Of a stretch of DNA of 64,000 nt, positions 1 through 9,054 are shown piece by piece. Positions within the stretch are counted from its first letter, which is position 1; the number at the start of each line of letters is the position of its first letter. A program made the position numbers and the translations under genes. Source of the stretch: an uncultured Bacteroidota bacterium (GTDB taxonomy: Bacteria; Bacteroidota; Bacteroidia; Bacteroidales; P3); contig CADBDA010000002.1 of NCBI GenBank assembly GCA_902793295.1, positions 62,001-126,000 of the forward strand, given 5' to 3'. Below the pieces are notes generated by a model. That model saw only the letters and a program-made list of their open reading frames with translations. It had not been told where the DNA came from and did not search any database.

Positions 1-1
1 G

Positions 2-520
2 ACCGAGGTGCGCTCCAGTTCCTCCCATCAGCGCTATCTCTACTCCATCCTCCAACAACAGTTGGCTCCTGTCGACCAACGTTCGCTGCCCCATCGGCCT
101 ACCTCCATTGCCGACACCCTACACCTCATGGCCGAACAGCTCCATCGCCGTTCCCTCGTGGTCATCTTCACCGACGCCTTTGTCCGTCCCGACCAGCGCG
201 AACCGCTCTTCGACGCCCTCCGCCATCTGCGCCACTGCAAACACGAGGTGCTCCTTTTCCATACCTATCATGGCCCCCTCGAACTTGATTTCGAATTCGC
301 CAACAAGCCGCACTGGTTCATTGATATGGAGTCCGACCGCCGCATCAAGGCCGTTCCCTCCGAAATCGCATCCCGCTACCGCGACGACATGCAGCAGCTC
401 TTCGCCCAGATACGCCAACACGCCATGCGTTACCATATCGACTATGTTCCCGCCGATGTCGACCGCGGTTTCGACCAAATCCTGCTCCCTTACCTCCTCA
501 AGCGTTCCCGACACATGTGA
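2..520 (+). CDS. DUF58-family protein, C-terminal part (5' end outside window)
   Basis: The reading frame is open from the first base and no convincing start is visible (the GTG at position 8 lies inside the protein), so the gene begins before the window. The visible 170 or so residues match the C-terminal half of DUF58 proteins. They include the hydrophobic strand RRSLVVIFTDAF, which corresponds to the von Willebrand A-like strand, followed by a duplicated-helix region and a short basic C-terminus. DUF58 proteins usually sit beside MoxR-type AAA+ ATPases in a chaperone-like system linked to envelope functions. That partner would be upstream and cannot be seen here. The family is fairly sure; the function is inferred from the family only. 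Confidence 0.7.
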   Translation, partial: TEVRSSSSHQRYLYSILQQQLAPVDQRSLPHRPTSIADTLHLMAEQLHRRSLVVIFTDAFVRPDQREPLFDALRHLRHCKHEVLLFHTYHGPLELDFEFANKPHWFIDMESDRRIKAVPSEIASRYRDDMQQLFAQIRQHAMRYHIDYVPADVDRGFDQILLPYLLKRSRHM

Positions 521-625
521 TGTGTGATGAGTCATTTGGACCGATTCGCATGAAACGAGGGGAGTCGATATTACACGGACCATCTTTCAAATTCATTTAT
601 AAATCTTAAATTCTTCATTTTTAAC

Positions 626-1552
626 ATGTCATTCAAACCCGCAACTGTTCTTCTCTGCTTTTCGGCCCTCCTTCTGGTGGGTGCCTGCGGCAAGAAAGAA
701 GGCGTTATTCCGACCGCCCACCGTATCAGCCAGGTCTTCTCCGAAGAACATATCACCTTCGAGGGGCAGCCTTATTATGACTGCGAAAACCATCTCTCCC
801 AGCAGTGGAACTGGGACGACGATTTGCTTTTCCGTATCGACTATCGCGACAATCCGCCCTATTCCGAAGTGCTCTATCATGACGGCAGCCGCCTGGTGGC
901 CACACGGGTGCTGGCCTATGGTGTCCGCACCGAGCTCTCCTACGATGGCCGTAAGCTCGAAACCATCGACTGTTTCCGCAACGACACCCTCTTTGCCCGC
1001 TACGCCTTCCATCACGACGGCCAGCAGATGACTGGTTTTGATCTCACCATCTACGACTCGGCCGCTGCCGCTCCGCGTTCCCTCATTCGTACGGCTCTTC
1101 CGCTCGACGACGCCTTGGTCAGCTACCTCGACGCCGATTTCCGCAACCTCAGCCGGCAGATAGCCGCCAAGTCTGGCAGTGTGGTCCACTATGACTTTCA
1201 ATGGGATGACGAGGATCTGGTCCAGGTTGTCTGCCGTTCTGACAATCAGACCCTCTGGTCGGCCAGCATCACCTACGACGACAAGCTGAACCCCTATGCT
1301 CAGCTCTTCGGCTATCGCGAATTTTCCAATCCCGTCTCCGATGCCGACTTCCGATGCTTCTCGCGCCACAATGTGCTTTCAATCTCCCGCACTCCGGCTG
1401 GCGTCGCTCCCGACTATACCTACACTTACACCTACGATGGCGACTGGCCTCTTTCGCGAACTCTCACCTACGACATCGTCGGAAGCAACAACGATGGACT
1501 TGTTGTCGGTGTGTTCCACTATGCTATCTCTGATCACTACAACTACGATTAA
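626..1552 (+). CDS. Hypothetical lipoprotein (308 aa)
   Basis: The N-terminus is a lipoprotein signal: a short basic start, a hydrophobic stretch, then L-V-G-A-C with the lipidated cysteine at residue 21. The mature part is rich in Asp, Tyr and Thr and contains several Y-D-G or D-G turns, for example near residues 110 and 270. This suggests a beta-rich, possibly repeat-containing fold such as those of YD/RHS-like Bacteroidota lipoproteins. I do not recognise a specific family. It lies about 100 bp after the DUF58 gene and 27 bp before the nucleoid-associated protein gene on the same strand. It probably sits in the outer membrane or periplasm; the function is unknown. Confidence 0.7.
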   Translation: MSFKPATVLLCFSALLLVGACGKKEGVIPTAHRISQVFSEEHITFEGQPYYDCENHLSQQWNWDDDLLFRIDYRDNPPYSEVLYHDGSRLVATRVLAYGVRTELSYDGRKLETIDCFRNDTLFARYAFHHDGQQMTGFDLTIYDSAAAAPRSLIRTALPLDDALVSYLDADFRNLSRQIAAKSGSVVHYDFQWDDEDLVQVVCRSDNQTLWSASITYDDKLNPYAQLFGYREFSNPVSDADFRCFSRHNVLSISRTPAGVAPDYTYTYTYDGDWPLSRTLTYDIVGSNNDGLVVGVFHYAISDHYNYD

Positions 1553-1579
1553 TCCCCATTAAAGAAACGATCCCCGTCT

Positions 1580-2656
1580 ATGCCTTCTTTCGACGCTTCC
1601 TCCATCTCGTCGGTGGCCATCCACCATGTCGGCAACAAAACGACCGGCGAAGGACTCATCCTTTCCCAACGCGCCATCCTTCCCGATGACGCCCTGCAGA
1701 ATATCCTGGCCACTTTCCTGCTCTCCTCGTTCAAGGGTGAGGAGTACTACCAGCTCTTCGACGAACAGTCGCTCGATGCCAACCCCATCTTTCCCATCGC
1801 ACGTCGCCTCTTCGACAACCCCGCGCTTCTTCACGAAGAGTCGTGCGCCATCGCTCGCTTGCTATTCGATGCCACCGCACATCCCAACATCAAGCCGGGC
1901 GACCTTTTTGTGGTCTATTTCAAAGACTGCCAACTGGGTGGCGAAACGCTCGATGCTATTGGCATCTTCAAGTCCGAAAACCGCGAGGCCTTCCTCCGCA
2001 TCAATCGTGACGACGAAACCTGGAGCCGCCTTCAGGACGACCCCACAGCCTCCGCCGACTTCTCTGTCGACATCCTTCACGGCATCAGCACTTCCAAACT
2101 CGACAAAGGGGCGCTCATCTTCAATAGCGACGCCGACCAGGGCTTCATCCTCAGCGTTGTCGACAACACCAACCGCGGTGCCGACGCCATCTATTGGAAA
2201 GACGACTTCCTCCATGTCCGCCAGCGGCAGGACGCCTTCTTCAACACCCATCAGACCATGCAACTCTACAAGGAGTTTGTCAGCAAAGAACTCCCGCAGC
2301 AGTTCGAAGTCTCCAAGGCCGACCAGGCCGACCTCCTCAACAAGAGCGTCCAGTTCTTCAAGCAGAACGACAACTTCGAAATTGACGATTTTGAACGCGA
2401 CGTCCTCCAGCAGCCCGAAGTTATTGACAGCTTCCGACAATACCGAGACGATTTCTCAAAGCGCAACGACCTCCAGCTTCCTGATTCCTTCGGCATCAGC
2501 GACGGCGCCGTCAAGCAGCAATCCCGTTCCTACAAGAGCGTCATCAAGCTCGACAAGAACTTCCACATCTACGTCCACGGCGACCGTCAGCTCATCGAGC
2601 AGGGACAAGACGAAAAAGGCAAGTTCTACAAAGTCTACTACAACGAAGAATCCTGA
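1580..2656 (+). CDS. Nucleoid-associated protein, YejK/NdpA family
   Basis: At 358 aa it has the usual length of the 37-kDa nucleoid-associated protein family (NdpA/YejK). The family's conserved opening is visible: a short strand, then IHHVGNK, then GLILS. It is followed by the region with FLLSSFKGEEYYQ and the block IKPGDLFVVYFKDC near residues 110-125. The C-terminal third carries the FEIDDFERDVL segment typical of Bacteroidota members. E. coli YejK associates with the nucleoid; its molecular activity is poorly defined, so only the family is assigned. No signal peptide is present, so the protein is cytosolic. The next gene is 140 bp downstream. Confidence 0.85.
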   Translation: MPSFDASSISSVAIHHVGNKTTGEGLILSQRAILPDDALQNILATFLLSSFKGEEYYQLFDEQSLDANPIFPIARRLFDNPALLHEESCAIARLLFDATAHPNIKPGDLFVVYFKDCQLGGETLDAIGIFKSENREAFLRINRDDETWSRLQDDPTASADFSVDILHGISTSKLDKGALIFNSDADQGFILSVVDNTNRGADAIYWKDDFLHVRQRQDAFFNTHQTMQLYKEFVSKELPQQFEVSKADQADLLNKSVQFFKQNDNFEIDDFERDVLQQPEVIDSFRQYRDDFSKRNDLQLPDSFGISDGAVKQQSRSYKSVIKLDKNFHIYVHGDRQLIEQGQDEKGKFYKVYYNEES

Positions 2657-2795
2657 TAAATGAGCCGCCCTTTTTTTGCTTGCTCCGCCTGCATTGTAAG
2701 CCCCCTCGAGCATTGCCGTAAAGAGTCTCCTTCGGGGGCAACCGTTCAACCGATACAATTACTTTAACCATTAACTTTTATCCGTTTACCTATCC

Positions 2796-3323
2796 ATGTT
2801 TACAAACGCACAAACCTCCAGCAACCAACCCAATTCTGGCCGTAATTTCAAATCCTTCTTCCGTTTTCACCCTTCATTGATGATGCTTTCCCTTTTTGCC
2901 GCATCGATGTTCATTGCCTGCGGGTGCCGCAGCCACAAAAACACCATCGTCAACGCCGCTCCGCAGTTCAACTCCGCAGTTGTCTGGAATCTTACCCTTC
3001 TGCGTGGACAGGAAGTCACCTATCAGAAAGGCCAGTCGATTGCCACCATCCAAATCAATCCCGAATCGGGCACCTTCAGTGGTTCCAACGGTTGCAACCG
3101 CTATTTCGGTACGGTCAAGCTGCTGCCCGACAATCGTCTTGAATTTTCCGAATTCAATGGCACCAAGATGGCCTGCCCCGAAAACTTCCGCAAGCTCGAA
3201 AGGGACTTCATGCAGCTCCTCCAACGGTGCAATGCCTACAACCTTCAGGAAAATAGTCTCCAACTCCTTCAGGACGACAAAGTCCTCCTTACCTTCGAAA
3301 AATCGGAAACAGTCGAGGACTAA
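2796..3323 (+). CDS. META-domain (HslJ-like) lipoprotein
   Basis: The protein is 175 aa. A long polar N-region precedes a hydrophobic segment and a lipobox ending in I-A-C, with the lipid cysteine near residue 42. A start at 2880 would leave almost no basic N-region, so the upstream ATG is preferred, though it is not certain. The mature part is a META domain: a W-x-L opening, a G-S-N-G-C-N-R-Y-F-G motif around residues 96-106, and T-K-M-A-C-P near residue 125. These are the signature positions of HslJ/META proteins, which are linked to heat-inducible or novobiocin-related envelope phenotypes in E. coli. The exact role here is unknown. Confidence 0.8.
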   Translation: MFTNAQTSSNQPNSGRNFKSFFRFHPSLMMLSLFAASMFIACGCRSHKNTIVNAAPQFNSAVVWNLTLLRGQEVTYQKGQSIATIQINPESGTFSGSNGCNRYFGTVKLLPDNRLEFSEFNGTKMACPENFRKLERDFMQLLQRCNAYNLQENSLQLLQDDKVLLTFEKSETVED

Positions 3324-3415
3324 ACATGTTACGACAGGTTGCGTTGGCTGATCGTAGACGCCGATAATGAAGAATGATGACTGAAAAAACAACATAAAAA
3401 TACGCGTACCTCAGA

Positions 3416-5881
3416 ATGCTTTTTGTTGACGTACTTCTGCCGCTTCACCTTCCAGGAACTTACACCTACAGGCTCCCCGTCGAATACGAGGAATCTGTGC
3501 GTGTGGGGCAGCGTGTCATGGTCCAGTTCGGCGCCAAACGACTCTATTCGGCCCTCGTGCGACGCATCCACGACCAGGTGCCAGCCTACCGTACCAAGTA
3601 CGTCCTCGCCATTCTCGACCTCGAACCGATCGTCACCGAACGCCAGTTCCGCTTCTGGGAATGGATGGCCTCCTACTACATGTGCTTTCCGGGCGATGTT
3701 ATGGCCGTCGCTTTGCCGGCCTCTCTGCGTCTCTCCAGCCAGTCGTTTATCGTCGTCCATCCCGATTTCTCTGGCGACTGCAGCTCGCTGTCGCCCGACG
3801 AGGCGCGCATCCTCGACGTCCTCTCTCGTCGCAACCGCATCGCCCTCGACGAGGTTGAACAAATCACCGGATACAAGAAGATTATGCCGCTTGTCAAGTC
3901 CATGATCGAGAAACGCATCGTGCTCCTTGACGAGGAACTCCAACAACGCTTCTCTCCACGACGATCTGCCTGGATCAGTCTCGCACCCGACTATGTCGAC
4001 AACGAGCCCCTGCAGCACGAGCTTTTCGACACCCTCGAACACAAGGCGGCCTACCACAAGCAGCTCCTTGTCCTGCTTCGCTTCATGCAGCTCAGCTCTT
4101 TTGGACACCAGCCTGTCGCCAAAAAGGTGCTCACCGACGATAAGGCCCTTTCTTCGTCCGCCCTCGACACGCTTGTCCGTAAAGGCATCCTCGTCCTCTC
4201 TCAGCGTGAAGAAAGCCGTCTTGTCGACCCGTCCTCCTCTCAAACCGTCTCGCCCCTCACCATCAAACTGAGTGGCGAACAGCAGCAGGCTTACCAGCTC
4301 ATCTCTGATGCCCAGCAGCCGGTGTCGCTCCTTCACGGCGTCACCTCCAGCGGCAAAACCGAAGTCTATATCCGTCTCATCCACGATGTCCTTGCGCGCG
4401 GTCAGCAGGTGCTTTTCCTGCTCCCCGAAATTGCGCTCACCGCCCAAATCATCAATCGGCTCCGACGCTTCTTCGGATCCGCTGTCGGCGTCTACCATTC
4501 CCGTTTCAATTCGCGCGAACGTGCCGAAGTGTGGCAGCGCACCCTCCAACAGGGTCCCAACGGCTACCAGCTCCTTCTGGGTGCCCGTTCCGCCATCTTC
4601 CTTCCCTTCCACAACTTGGGTCTTGTCATCGTCGATGAAGAACACGACCCCAGCTACAAGCAGGCCGATCCCGCACCGCGCTACAACGGCCGCGATGCTG
4701 CGCTCTACCTCGCCCGTCTCCATGGTGCCCGTGCCCTTCTTGGTTCCGCCACTCCCTCCGTCGAAAGCTACCACCACGCCACCTCCGGCAAATTTGCCCT
4801 CGCCACCATGTCCCACCGCTATGGTGGCGTCCTCATGCCCGAAGTCATTTGCGTCGACATGAAGGACGCGCAGCGCAAACGTCAGGTGCGCCTCAATTTC
4901 TCACAAACCCTTATCGACGCTGTCCGCGAGGCGCTGTCGCTCCAGCAGCAGGTCATCCTTTTCCAGAACCGCCGAGGGTTCTCGCCCCGCCTTGAATGCG
5001 ACATCTGCCACCACATCCCCCAGTGCGTCAACTGTGATGTGTCGCTTGTCTACCACAAAGCTTCCGCATCCCTCCGCTGCCACTATTGCGGCTATTCCAT
5101 CCCCGTCCCGTCCGTTTGCCCTGCCTGCCACTCTCCTCAGGTCAAAATGCGCGGTTTCGGCACCGAACGCATCGAGGACGACCTCTCCATCCTCTTCCCC
5201 GACGCACGCATCGCCCGTATGGATCTCGACTCCACCTCCCGCAAAAACCGCTACCTCGAAATCCTCAACGACTTCGAAGACCGTCGTACCGACATCCTCG
5301 TCGGCACTCAGATGGTCACCAAGGGCCTCGATTTTGACAATGTCGCCGTCGTCGGCATCCTTTCTGCCGACAACCTCATATCCTATCCCGATTTCCGCTC
5401 CTACGAACGCGCCTTCCAGCAAATCACCCAAGTCTCCGGTCGCGCCGGTCGTCACTCCGCCCGTGGCACCGTCATTATCCAGACTTACCAACCTTATCAT
5501 CAGGCCATTCGCGACGCCATGGACAACGATTACCTCTCCATGTTCAAAAGTCAAATCACCGAACGTCGCGTTTTCAACTATCCGCCCTTCTCGCGTCTCG
5601 TCTACATCCTTGTGCGCCACGCCCAGTCACAAATCGTCGATGCTGCCGCCGACGACCTTGCCTCCCGGCTGCGTACCCTCTTCGGCAACAGGGTCGTAGG
5701 CCCCGAATATCCCAACGTGCCGCGTGTCCGCAACATGTACATCAAGAAGATACTGGTCCGTTTCGCCCTCGGCGAAGCCGTCGCCCAAGGCAAACAGCTC
5801 ATCCTCCAAACGGCCGATCTCATCCTCCAAAACAAAGACTATCCACGCCTCAATCTCCTGTTCGACGTGGACCCGATGTGA
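3416..5881 (+). CDS. priA: Primosomal protein N' (replication restart helicase PriA)
   Basis: An 821-aa superfamily 2 helicase that recognises stalled forks and reloads the replicative helicase. The N-terminal 3'-DNA-binding domain starts directly at the first methionine. Walker A (GVTSSGKTE) lies near residue 308 and the DEEHD Walker B box near residue 407. Two zinc-binding modules with eight cysteines run from about residue 529 to 572 (C-D-I-C, C-V-N-C, C-H-Y-C, C-P-A-C). The C-terminal helicase lobe contains GTQMVTKGLDF and QVSGRAGR. All key elements of PriA are present and the length is normal. It is followed by a convergent gene and a hairpin at 5958-5975. Confidence 0.97.
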   Translation: MLFVDVLLPLHLPGTYTYRLPVEYEESVRVGQRVMVQFGAKRLYSALVRRIHDQVPAYRTKYVLAILDLEPIVTERQFRFWEWMASYYMCFPGDVMAVALPASLRLSSQSFIVVHPDFSGDCSSLSPDEARILDVLSRRNRIALDEVEQITGYKKIMPLVKSMIEKRIVLLDEELQQRFSPRRSAWISLAPDYVDNEPLQHELFDTLEHKAAYHKQLLVLLRFMQLSSFGHQPVAKKVLTDDKALSSSALDTLVRKGILVLSQREESRLVDPSSSQTVSPLTIKLSGEQQQAYQLISDAQQPVSLLHGVTSSGKTEVYIRLIHDVLARGQQVLFLLPEIALTAQIINRLRRFFGSAVGVYHSRFNSRERAEVWQRTLQQGPNGYQLLLGARSAIFLPFHNLGLVIVDEEHDPSYKQADPAPRYNGRDAALYLARLHGARALLGSATPSVESYHHATSGKFALATMSHRYGGVLMPEVICVDMKDAQRKRQVRLNFSQTLIDAVREALSLQQQVILFQNRRGFSPRLECDICHHIPQCVNCDVSLVYHKASASLRCHYCGYSIPVPSVCPACHSPQVKMRGFGTERIEDDLSILFPDARIARMDLDSTSRKNRYLEILNDFEDRRTDILVGTQMVTKGLDFDNVAVVGILSADNLISYPDFRSYERAFQQITQVSGRAGRHSARGTVIIQTYQPYHQAIRDAMDNDYLSMFKSQITERRVFNYPPFSRLVYILVRHAQSQIVDAAADDLASRLRTLFGNRVVGPEYPNVPRVRNMYIKKILVRFALGEAVAQGKQLILQTADLILQNKDYPRLNLLFDVDPM

Positions 5882-5957
5882 TGTGCGATTTCATTTCTAT
5901 GCGATAGGACCGTATGATGCAACAATGCGTCATATCAACCGGAAATGCAAAAAAAAA

Positions 5958-5975
5958 GAACGCCGCTCGGCGTTC
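5958..5975 (-). terminator. Hairpin terminator between priA and the thioredoxin-like gene
   Basis: GAACGCC (5958-5964), loop GCTC, GGCGTTC (5969-5975): a perfect 7-bp stem. A run of ten A residues lies just to the left (5949-5957 and neighbours), which becomes a U-tract for minus-strand transcription. It therefore fits the end of the thioredoxin-like transcript best, and it may also stop priA transcription, since the genes converge. Confidence 0.7.
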
Positions 5976-5984
5976 CTTCATTTC

Positions 5985-6458
5985 TCAATCTTCTTCCACA
6001 GCCTTCTTCGACCATAGCCGCAGAAATTTCTCTACCCGTTTGCGGTTGTAGCTCTTGCCTTCTTCCAGCGATTCGGATTCCTGTATATGAATGGGAACTC
6101 CCTTGTCGTTGATGACCACGAAGACCGGGTAGCCGAAACGTCCGGGTTTGCCCAGAAACTGCATAGCCTCCTCGTTCTTGTTGGCTTTTGAGTAGTTGAC
6201 GTGGATGTAGACGTAGTTTTCGGCGACCAAAGGCGCAATAACCGAGTCGGTACTCGCAAAGTCGGCAAAGCGGATGCACCATGGGCACCAGTTGCCGCCC
6301 ACCTGGCACAGAACATACCGACCTGTAGCATTCGCCTCCGATATGGCTGTCTCTATCTGCACCATTGCGTCGATCGTTTCGTCGTAAGGTTTCTGCTGTG
6401 CCCGCAAACCCATCGTCGACGCCAGCATAATCATGATGAAAAGTATGTTTTTTTTCAT
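5985..6458 (-). CDS. Secreted thioredoxin-like protein (CPWC active site)
   Basis: The start is set at the ATG giving MKKNILFIMIML, an ideal signal peptide. An in-frame ATG 24 bases upstream (6482) is possible but would put extra polar residues before the signal. The mature protein is a thioredoxin fold with the active-site motif N-W-C-P-W-C about 45 residues into the mature chain and a cis-proline segment G-Y-P-V-F. This CxxC arrangement matches periplasmic thiol-disulfide or DUF255-like thioredoxins of Bacteroidota. It probably acts in the periplasm as a reductant or chaperone; the substrate is unknown. It lies downstream of galE on the same strand, 88 bp away. Confidence 0.85.
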   Translation of the reverse strand: MKKNILFIMIMLASTMGLRAQQKPYDETIDAMVQIETAISEANATGRYVLCQVGGNWCPWCIRFADFASTDSVIAPLVAENYVYIHVNYSKANKNEEAMQFLGKPGRFGYPVFVVINDKGVPIHIQESESLEEGKSYNRKRVEKFLRLWSKKAVEED

Positions 6459-6545
6459 TTTTGCAATCTCCATTTTCTCCAAAATGTCAATAATTGTCTG
6501 TTTGAAAAAATCTCGTGGATAGTTGAAAATAAAACAGATGTGTCG

Positions 6546-7580
6546 TCAACCCCTCGTTTCTTGCTTTTCAAATCCGTTAGGATTCTTTCGCTGCCAGTTC
6601 CAACTGTCGCGACACATCTCCTCGATCCCGTATTCGGCTTTCCATCCCAGTTCGCGCTCCGCCTTTGTCGGGTCGCTGTAGCATGTGGCGATGTCGCCGG
6701 CGCGACGTGGTTTGATGGCATAAGGCACCTTCACGCCGTTCACCTTCTCAAATGCCTTCACCACGTCAAGCACGCTGTATCCGTGACCCGTACCCAGATT
6801 GTAGATCGCCAGTCCGCAGCCACGGTCAATGGCCTTCAGTGCCGCCACATGGCCGCGTGCCAGGTCCACCACATGGATGTAGTCGCGCACACCGGTCCCG
6901 TCCGCCGTGTCGTAGTCGTTGCCGAAAACGCCCAGCTCCGGTCGCCGTCCTATGGCCACCTGTGTCACATAGGGCATCAGGTTGTTAGGTATCCCGTTGG
7001 GGTTCTCGCCGATGGTGCCCGACGGATGCGCACCAATCGGGTTGAAATAGCGCAGCAGTACGATGTTCCATTCCTTGTCTGCATGCTGCATGTCCATCAT
7101 CACCTGCTCCAGCATGCTTTTGGTCCATCCGTATGGGTTGGTGCACTGTCCCTTGGGGCACTTCTCTGTGATGGGTATCTCCGCAGGGTCGCCGTATACC
7201 GTCGCCGATGAACTGAAAATGATGTTTTTGCACTTCTTTTCGCGCAACACGTCAAGCAGCACCAGCGTTCCTGCAATATTGTTCTCGTAGTATTCCCACG
7301 GCTTTTCCACCGATTCTCCCACGGCTTTCAGTCCTGCAAAATGGATGCACGCATCACACGGATGCGCTTCAAGCACTTGTTCCAGCCCCTTCCGGTCGCG
7401 GATGTCCACTTGGTAGAATGCCACCGGCTGGCCCGTAATCTGCTTCACTCGCTCCAAGGCAATGGGCGACGAATTGCACAAGTTGTCTACCACAACAACT
7501 TCATAACCTGCTGTTTGAAGTTCGACTATGGTGTGCGATCCTATGAATCCGGCACCGCCGGTAACTAGTATTCTTTTCAT
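6546..7580 (-). CDS. galE: UDP-glucose 4-epimerase
   Basis: A 344-aa short-chain dehydrogenase-type epimerase that interconverts UDP-glucose and UDP-galactose with bound NAD. It shows the Rossmann motif TGGAGFIGS near residue 8, the catalytic Ser region S-S-S-A-T-V-Y-G near residue 123, and the Y-x-x-x-K pair as Y-G-W-T-K near residue 150. The C-terminal R-R-A-G-D motif (about residue 300) is typical of GalE. The length is normal. Likely roles are galactose use and supply of UDP-galactose for surface polysaccharide. Its start faces dnaX across a 350-bp divergent intergenic region. Confidence 0.95.
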   Translation of the reverse strand: MKRILVTGGAGFIGSHTIVELQTAGYEVVVVDNLCNSSPIALERVKQITGQPVAFYQVDIRDRKGLEQVLEAHPCDACIHFAGLKAVGESVEKPWEYYENNIAGTLVLLDVLREKKCKNIIFSSSATVYGDPAEIPITEKCPKGQCTNPYGWTKSMLEQVMMDMQHADKEWNIVLLRYFNPIGAHPSGTIGENPNGIPNNLMPYVTQVAIGRRPELGVFGNDYDTADGTGVRDYIHVVDLARGHVAALKAIDRGCGLAIYNLGTGHGYSVLDVVKAFEKVNGVKVPYAIKPRRAGDIATCYSDPTKAERELGWKAEYGIEEMCRDSWNWQRKNPNGFEKQETRG

Positions 7581-7932
7581 GTCGTGATGTTTTTCTTTTT
7601 GTTTGTGTTCGGGTGTGTCCTGCCCTTTTTTTGACCCCCTAACGAAAAAAAATCGCTTCTAGTATGTCAGCAATCCTTTTTTCCCCATTCGCTGCTCCCT
7701 GTCACATGCAAATCGTATCTCAGTTTGCCGTGTTTTTCACCTTTCCACAAACGTTTCTCCCTCCCCCGAAATCCATCCTTCGGGCAGAAGCTTTCAGAAT
7801 GCAATTTAAAATATTGTCTTCTATGCTTTTATGATGCTCGAAAAGAAACACTTCCGTCCCATCTGTTCTCCGCAGGTTCGGATTTCGATTTTTTTTTGTA
7901 TTTTTGCACGGTTGTTTTATCGCGATAAAATT
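7581..7932. other. Divergent intergenic region galE / dnaX
   Basis: These 352 bp are AT-rich and hold no convincing gene. The right end contains the dnaX promoter element (see 7899-7906). Upstream of galE I see poly-T and poly-A stretches but no clear TAnnTTTG element in the minus orientation. An open frame starting at 7831 merges into dnaX but begins upstream of the promoter, so it is not taken as the real start. Confidence 0.5.
7899..7906 (+). promoter_or_regulatory. Bacteroidota -7 element of dnaX
   Basis: TATTTTTG matches the TAnnTTTG -7 consensus of the Bacteroidota primary sigma factor. It ends 26 bp before the dnaX ATG, which argues for the start at 7933 rather than upstream in-frame codons. 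A clear -33 TTTG is not visible at the ideal distance. Confidence 0.55.
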
Positions 7933-9054
7933 ATGGAAAACTACATAGTATCAGCTCGTAAATACCGTCCTACGACGTTCGAAAGCGTCGTCGGTCAGTC
8001 CCATATCACCACCACCCTCAAAAACGCCATCCGTTCGGGCAAGCTGGCTCAGGCCTTCTTGTTCTGCGGCCCTCGTGGCGTCGGAAAGACCACTTGCGCT
8101 CGTATACTGGCCAAAACCATCAATTGCACCAATCCCACCGACAATATGGAGGCGTGCAACGAGTGCGACTCCTGCCGCTCCTTCAACTCGGGTGCGTCGA
8201 TGAATATCTTCGAGCTCGATGCGGCCTCCAACAACTCCGTCGAGGATATCAGGGAACTGGTCAAGCAGGTCTACATCCCTCCGCAAACGGGTCGCTACAA
8301 GGTCTACATCATCGACGAGGTCCACATGCTCTCTTCCTCCGCTTTCAACGCCTTCCTCAAAACCCTCGAGGAACCGCCGGCCTACGCCAAGTTCATCCTT
8401 GCCACAACGGAAAAACACAAGATTATTCCGACCATCTTGTCGCGCTGCCAGATTTTCGACTTCAAACGTATCAAGAATGAGGATATCGTCAACCATCTGG
8501 CTTTCGTCGCCAAGCAGGAAAATGTCAGTTACGAGCCCGAATCCCTCCACCTCATCGCCCAAAAGGCCGAAGGGGGTCTCCGCGACGCGCTCTCCATCTT
8601 CGACCAGCTGGTGAGCTTCACAGGCGCCAACCTCGCTTACCAGACCTGCTTGCAAAACCTCAACACCCTCGACAGCGACTACTTCTTCCGCTTCGTCGAC
8701 CTCTTCCGTGCGGGCGACGTGTCTCATACCCTCCTTCTGTATCAGGAAATCATCGACAAAGGCTTCGACGGCCAACACTTCATCACGGGCCTGTCCGAAC
8801 ATCTGCGCAACCTCATGGTCTCGGTCGATCCGGCAACGCTCACGCTCCTGGAGTGCAGCGAGTCCACCCGCTCTCGCTACTGCCAGCAGAGCGCGTCATG
8901 CGGCCTTCCGCTGTTGATGCGCTACCTCGAGATCGCTTCCGATGCAGAATACCGTTTCCGCGATGCCAACAATAAACGGCTTTTTGTCGAGGTGGCGCTC
9001 ATGAAACTGGCCGCCGTGGTCAAAAACATGCAGCAGAACCCCACCGCGGGTTAG
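7933..9054 (+). CDS. dnaX: DNA polymerase III subunit gamma/tau, clamp-loader core (ends at in-frame TAG)
   Basis: These 373 codons encode a complete DnaX clamp-loader ATPase core, domains I to III. Walker A G-P-R-G-V-G-K-T-T lies near residue 45. The four zinc cysteines fall in the block from C-T-N to C-D-S-C (about residues 64-80). The DEVHM Walker B is near residue 127 and the sensor-1 and SRC arginine-finger motif (LSRC) near residue 170. The frame ends at TAG (9052-9054), just after domain III. The next 238 codons in the same frame are open and encode the tau-specific tail. As it stands the gene would make a short gamma-like protein. The ATG at 7933 is chosen because it follows the promoter and fits family alignments. 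Confidence 0.93.
   Translation: MENYIVSARKYRPTTFESVVGQSHITTTLKNAIRSGKLAQAFLFCGPRGVGKTTCARILAKTINCTNPTDNMEACNECDSCRSFNSGASMNIFELDAASNNSVEDIRELVKQVYIPPQTGRYKVYIIDEVHMLSSSAFNAFLKTLEEPPAYAKFILATTEKHKIIPTILSRCQIFDFKRIKNEDIVNHLAFVAKQENVSYEPESLHLIAQKAEGGLRDALSIFDQLVSFTGANLAYQTCLQNLNTLDSDYFFRFVDLFRAGDVSHTLLLYQEIIDKGFDGQHFITGLSEHLRNLMVSVDPATLTLLECSESTRSRYCQQSASCGLPLLMRYLEIASDAEYRFRDANNKRLFVEVALMKLAAVVKNMQQNPTAG

Noticed and set aside
3329-4816. A 495-codon open frame antisense to priA
   Set aside because: It lies wholly opposite the PriA helicase domain, which is clearly real; no domain is visible in the antisense frame.
7831-7932. Upstream start for dnaX at 7831
   Set aside because: It would place the start before the -7 element at 7899 and add 34 residues not found in DnaX proteins.
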